A model generated the notes under the pieces. It ran no database searches. It saw only the letters and a list, made by a program, of their open reading frames with translations, and was not told the origin of the DNA. A stretch of DNA of 37,447 nt from Peptoniphilus timonensis JC401 (GTDB lineage: Bacteria > Bacillota > Clostridia > Tissierellales > Peptoniphilaceae). This document shows positions 34,718-37,447 of the stretch, one piece after another; position 1 is the first letter of the stretch; each line of letters begins with the position of its first letter. Where the stretch lies: the NCBI RefSeq assembly GCF_000312025.1, contig NZ_HE978595.1, forward strand, positions 164,970 to 202,416, in the 5' to 3' direction. A program made the position numbers and the translations under genes.

Positions 34718-36295
34718 ATGAAAGAAAAAAACAAAAAGGTCAAAGACCAAAATGATGTCGGCGGCTTTCTGAAAGGCGTAGAAAAAATTGGTAATAAATT
34801 ACCTCACCCTGCCATGATTTTTGCAATACTTAGTGTAATCGTAATCATAGTTTCATATTTTGCAGCAAAATCTGGCATGAGCGTAACTTATTTTGACGCC
34901 AAAGCTAAAGAAGAAGTAACTAAAGAAGCAGTTTCTTTACTTAATTGGGAAGGACTTGCTTATATTTTTAACTCTGCAACAGAAAACTTTACAGGTTTTG
35001 CTCCATTAGGAACAGTTCTTGTAGCTATGCTTGGTGTTGGTGTTGCTGAAAACAGTGGACTTTTTGATGCAACATTAAAAAGACTTTTATCAAATGTAAA
35101 CCCTACACTTTTAACAGCTACAGTAGTTTTCGCAGGTGTTATGTCAAATATCGCATCTGATGCAGGATATCTTGTAGTAGTTCCACTTGGAGCACTTATA
35201 TTTGCAAACGCAGGTCGTCATCCACTTGCTGGTATTGCAGCAGGTTTTGCAGGCGTAAGTGGTGGTTTCTCAGCCAACTTAATTCTTGGAACAACTGACC
35301 CACTTCTTACAAATATCACTAACGAAGCTCTAAGAGCTGGTGGAATTGACATGGAACTTGCAGCTACTTGTAACTGGTACTTCCTATTTGTTTCTACATT
35401 CTTTATAACAATTGTTGGTACTCTTGTAACAAATAAAATAGTTGAAAAGAACTTAGGAGAATACACAGGATCTTATAAGGCAGATGAACAACCTCTTACT
35501 GACTTAGAAAGAAAGGGCCTTAAAAATGCACTTATAGCCCTAATTATTTTTGTAGCAGTAATGGCATTCTTAATGTTCCCAGAAAATGCACCATTTAGAG
35601 AATTTGAAGAAGGTAAAAATGCAATGACTCTTAAGAATTTCTTAGGTCATGGACTTATCCCAGCAATGCTTTTACTTTTCTTAGTACCTGGTCTTGTATA
35701 TGGTAAAACTGTTGGAACTATTAAAACTTCTCACGACCTCGTTGCTAAAATGACTAAGGCAATGCAAGGAATGGGTGGATACCTTGTACTAGCATTCTTT
35801 GCAGCACAATTCGTATCTTACTTTAATAAGACTAATCTTGGTCTTATACTTGCAAAAAACGGAGCAGACTTCCTAGAATCAGTTGGATTTAAAGGTCTTC
35901 CACTTCTCATAATGTTTATCTTGCTATCAGCTTTCCTTAACCTATTTATGGGATCAGCTTCAGCAAAATGGGCAATTATGGCTCCAATATTTGTGCCAAT
36001 GATGTACAATCTTGGACTTTCACCTGCACTTACACAAGTTGCATATAGAATTGGTGACTCTTCAACAAATATCATCACACCACTTATGTCATACTTTGCA
36101 ATGATCGTAGTATTTATGCAAAAATATGACGAAGACTCTGGACTTGGAACTCTTACATCAATGATGCTTCCATACTCTATGTGTTTCTTAGTTGGTTGGA
36201 CTGTACTAATGATAGTTTGGTATCTAATTGGACTTCCTGTTGGACCAGAAGCACCACTTCATGTTCAAGACATGGTATCAATGCTATTTATATAA
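34718..36295 (+). CDS. AbgT-family transporter
   Basis: Secondary transporter of the AbgT family, whose best-known member takes up p-aminobenzoyl-glutamate; others export folate-like antimetabolites or move short peptides. 525 residues, about 10-12 membrane helices: GVEKIGNKLPHPAMIFAILS at the start, SDAGYLVVVPLGALIF, the NLFMGSASAKWAIMAPIFVP re-entrant loop, and GDSSTNIITPLMSYFAMIV. Start follows AAGGAGG by six bases. Divergent from sda. The substrate is open; peptide or aminobenzoyl-glutamate are both possible. Confidence 0.92.
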   Translation: MKEKNKKVKDQNDVGGFLKGVEKIGNKLPHPAMIFAILSVIVIIVSYFAAKSGMSVTYFDAKAKEEVTKEAVSLLNWEGLAYIFNSATENFTGFAPLGTVLVAMLGVGVAENSGLFDATLKRLLSNVNPTLLTATVVFAGVMSNIASDAGYLVVVPLGALIFANAGRHPLAGIAAGFAGVSGGFSANLILGTTDPLLTNITNEALRAGGIDMELAATCNWYFLFVSTFFITIVGTLVTNKIVEKNLGEYTGSYKADEQPLTDLERKGLKNALIALIIFVAVMAFLMFPENAPFREFEEGKNAMTLKNFLGHGLIPAMLLLFLVPGLVYGKTVGTIKTSHDLVAKMTKAMQGMGGYLVLAFFAAQFVSYFNKTNLGLILAKNGADFLESVGFKGLPLLIMFILLSAFLNLFMGSASAKWAIMAPIFVPMMYNLGLSPALTQVAYRIGDSSTNIITPLMSYFAMIVVFMQKYDEDSGLGTLTSMMLPYSMCFLVGWTVLMIVWYLIGLPVGPEAPLHVQDMVSMLFI

Positions 36296-36320
36296 TAAAT
36301 ATAAAATATTCTCAAAAAAT

Positions 36321-36350
36321 AAACCCGGTGGAAATTTCCATCGGGTTTTT
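36321..36350 (+). terminator. Terminator of the AbgT gene
   Basis: AAACCCGGTGGAAA / TTTCCATCGGGTTT, a 13-14 bp stem with one G-T pair, followed by T. Confidence 0.9.
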
Positions 36351-36364
36351 TATTATTTTTAATG

Positions 36365-36393
36365 TTGACATTAGTTGTTTTTTTTGTTATTTT
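36365..36393 (+). promoter_or_regulatory. Promoter of the secreted-protein gene
   Basis: Perfect -35 TTGACA (36365-36370), TGn extension and -10 TATTTT (36388-36393), spacing 17. A T-rich spacer may make it inherently bent. Confidence 0.5.
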
Positions 36394-36426
36394 TTTATTG
36401 TTAGCTTTTATTAATAGGAGGTTTAC

Positions 36427-37092
36427 ATGAATAAAAATTTTAAAAAAAGTACAATTATTTTATTATCCGTTTCTATACTTGCATCATCCATACCTGTTTT
36501 TGCACAACCTAAAAATACTAAGGCTCTTACTGAAATTAATGACTGTGTTAACTTCAAAGAAGAAAATTACAATAGCTCTCTCGCAAATTCAATATTAGAA
36601 AAAAACTTTGATGAAGATCTTCTTACAGATGAAGAATCTAAACTATTAGACTCCTTAGTATCAAAAGAAACTAAATCCACAGAAGAAAAAGAAGAAATTT
36701 TAGAAGTTCTAAAAACTTTTAAAGATCCTTATTTAAGAAGTGTAAAAAAGGTTATCTCTGTTGATAAAGCTGGAAAAGCTTTGAATATTGTAATAGATTT
36801 AGCTTTATTGGCTACTGGTGAAGGTGGATTAGCAAATGCAGGAATTAAAAAGCTCGAAAAAAAATATGGCGTAGAAAAAGCAAAAGAAATAATAGAAAAA
36901 AAAGTTATTACGAAAGTTGTAAAAAAGCTCTCTGACTGGGGGTTAAAAGGAATGCTAGCTCATGCTGGTAGATTCGCTGGAATTATAATAGACAATATTT
37001 TTGATCCCGGAACTGCAATAGCTAAATTTATAGATAACCATCTCGATGCTAATAAAGGGAATGGCTATCTGGATGTTAATGTACCATGGTAA
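36427..37092 (+). CDS. Secreted protein, putative toxin or bacteriocin
   Basis: 221 residues. A signal peptide (STIILLSVSILASSIPVFAQ, cut near VFA) is followed by a charged helical region rich in Glu and Lys (30-105), then a small-residue hydrophobic helix (NIVIDLALLATGEGGLANAG), an amphipathic Lys-rich helix (VITKVVKKLSDWGLKGMLAH), another hydrophobic stretch (RFAGIIIDNIFDPGTAIAKF) and a short NGYLDVNVPW end. This acidic pro-part plus cationic/hydrophobic C-terminal half suits a membrane-active protein. It recalls the SAR2788-type putative toxins of Firmicutes, from memory only. A strong GGAGG site precedes the ATG. The next gene overlaps it and encodes a small membrane protein, as in bacteriocin/immunity pairs. 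Confidence 0.55.
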   Translation: MNKNFKKSTIILLSVSILASSIPVFAQPKNTKALTEINDCVNFKEENYNSSLANSILEKNFDEDLLTDEESKLLDSLVSKETKSTEEKEEILEVLKTFKDPYLRSVKKVISVDKAGKALNIVIDLALLATGEGGLANAGIKKLEKKYGVEKAKEIIEKKVITKVVKKLSDWGLKGMLAHAGRFAGIIIDNIFDPGTAIAKFIDNHLDANKGNGYLDVNVPW

Positions 37093-37430
37093 AAAATAAA
37101 ATTATATTTATTTTATACTTTATAATATTCATAACTTTCGGATGTATTAACTTATTTTGTCCATTAAATAAAGTAGTTGTACTCGCGTATAGCGTATTAA
37201 CTACAATCATTTTAATCCAATGTGAAAGCATGTTTAGATTTAAAATAAATAAAAATATAAAAGACATTGCAATAATTTATATTATTTTAGTTTTGATAGA
37301 ATTCTTTATAGAGGACTTTATTTCTCCAATGATATCTAACTCACCACAAAATCATGTTTTTATTTTTCTTAGTTCTTTATCTATTTTAACTATTTATAAA
37401 ATATTAAAATATAAGAAGTATGAATCATAA
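37086..37430 (+). CDS. Small membrane protein, candidate immunity protein
   Basis: 114 residues with about four hydrophobic segments (IIFILYFIIFITFGCINLF; VVVLAYSVLTTIILIQ; IAIIYIILVLIEFFIEDF; VFIFLSSLSILTIYKIL) and basic ends, an integral membrane protein. Its ATG lies inside the last codons of the preceding secreted-protein gene, so it is translationally coupled and has no good ribosome site of its own. The size, topology and coupling fit an immunity protein, but I recognise no family. Confidence 0.55.
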   Translation: MVKNKIIFILYFIIFITFGCINLFCPLNKVVVLAYSVLTTIILIQCESMFRFKINKNIKDIAIIYIILVLIEFFIEDFISPMISNSPQNHVFIFLSSLSILTIYKILKYKKYES

Positions 37431-37432
37431 CC

Positions 37433-37447
37433 ACCGGCTAAGCCGGT
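37433..37447 (+). terminator. Terminator, cut by window edge
   Basis: ACCGGC / GCCGGT with a TAA loop; the following T run, if any, is outside the window. It ends the secreted/membrane protein pair. Confidence 0.55.

Noticed and set aside
1-37447. tRNA, rRNA, insertion sequences, prophage or integrase genes
   Set aside because: No cloverleaf with a conserved T-loop, no transposase or integrase motifs, and no flanking direct repeats were recognised by eye; a tool-based scan would be decisive.

Overview
The window reads as chromosomal DNA of an AT-rich, low-GC Gram-positive anaerobe. Gene content (Rex, L-serine dehydratase, peptide uptake, amino-acid carriers, a CtlX-type hydrolase, class B sortase), strong GGAGG ribosome sites and frequent TTG/GTG starts suggest a peptide- or amino-acid-fermenting Firmicute, perhaps of the Peptoniphilaceae (Anaerococcus/Peptoniphilus group). 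That placement is inference from gene content and protein style, not from a marker gene.

Layout. 1-314: 3' end of a nitroreductase-like gene. 395-1260 (-): DUF1002 protein. 1451-7598 (-): proteostasis block, tig-clpP-clpX, then lon-ysxC, with a terminator between clpX and lon. 7669-9595 (-): proS and a small PC4/YdbC-like gene. 9596-10107: the only gene-free stretch over 300 bases; it holds the proS promoter, a terminator, a long hairpin and one isolated copy of what looks like a type I-C CRISPR repeat. 10108-11046 (-): 2-hydroxyacid dehydrogenase behind a near-perfect 28-bp palindrome. 11209-12771 (+): zinc-ribbon/TPR/SH3b membrane protein. 12883-14207 (+): ECF sigma factor and its probable membrane anti-sigma partner. 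14319-15822 (-): zincin-like metallopeptidase and membrane J-protein. 15915-22315 (-): murA followed by a complete oligopeptide ABC transporter. 22459-23614 (+): aminotransferase. 23730-26207 (-): OGG-type glycosylase, rex with its own Rex-like operator, sortase B. 26391-27854 (+): APC amino-acid permease. 27888-28968 (-): CtlX-like hydrolase and a small membrane protein. 29045-31524 (-): SDR, diacylglycerol-kinase-like protein, divergent FolD. 31652-34446 (-): sdaAB-sdaAA and a DAACS-type carrier behind tandem 11-bp repeats. 34718-36295 (+): AbgT transporter. 36427-37430 (+): a secreted protein and an overlapping small membrane protein that look like a toxin/immunity pair, ended by a terminator cut by the window edge.

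Working together: peptide uptake (Opp), amino-acid import (APC, DAACS, AbgT), serine deamination (SdaAA/AB), transamination and redox control by Rex fit an amino-acid-based energy metabolism; ClpXP, Lon, trigger factor and the J-protein handle protein quality.

Caution on data quality: six genes (nitroreductase, DUF1002, lon, oppF, oppA, aminotransferase) are broken by single-base indels, eight in all, and every one can be placed in a homopolymer run. Most also join two well-conserved halves. This pattern points to sequencing error more than to gene decay, so the 'frameshifted' genes are probably intact in the organism.
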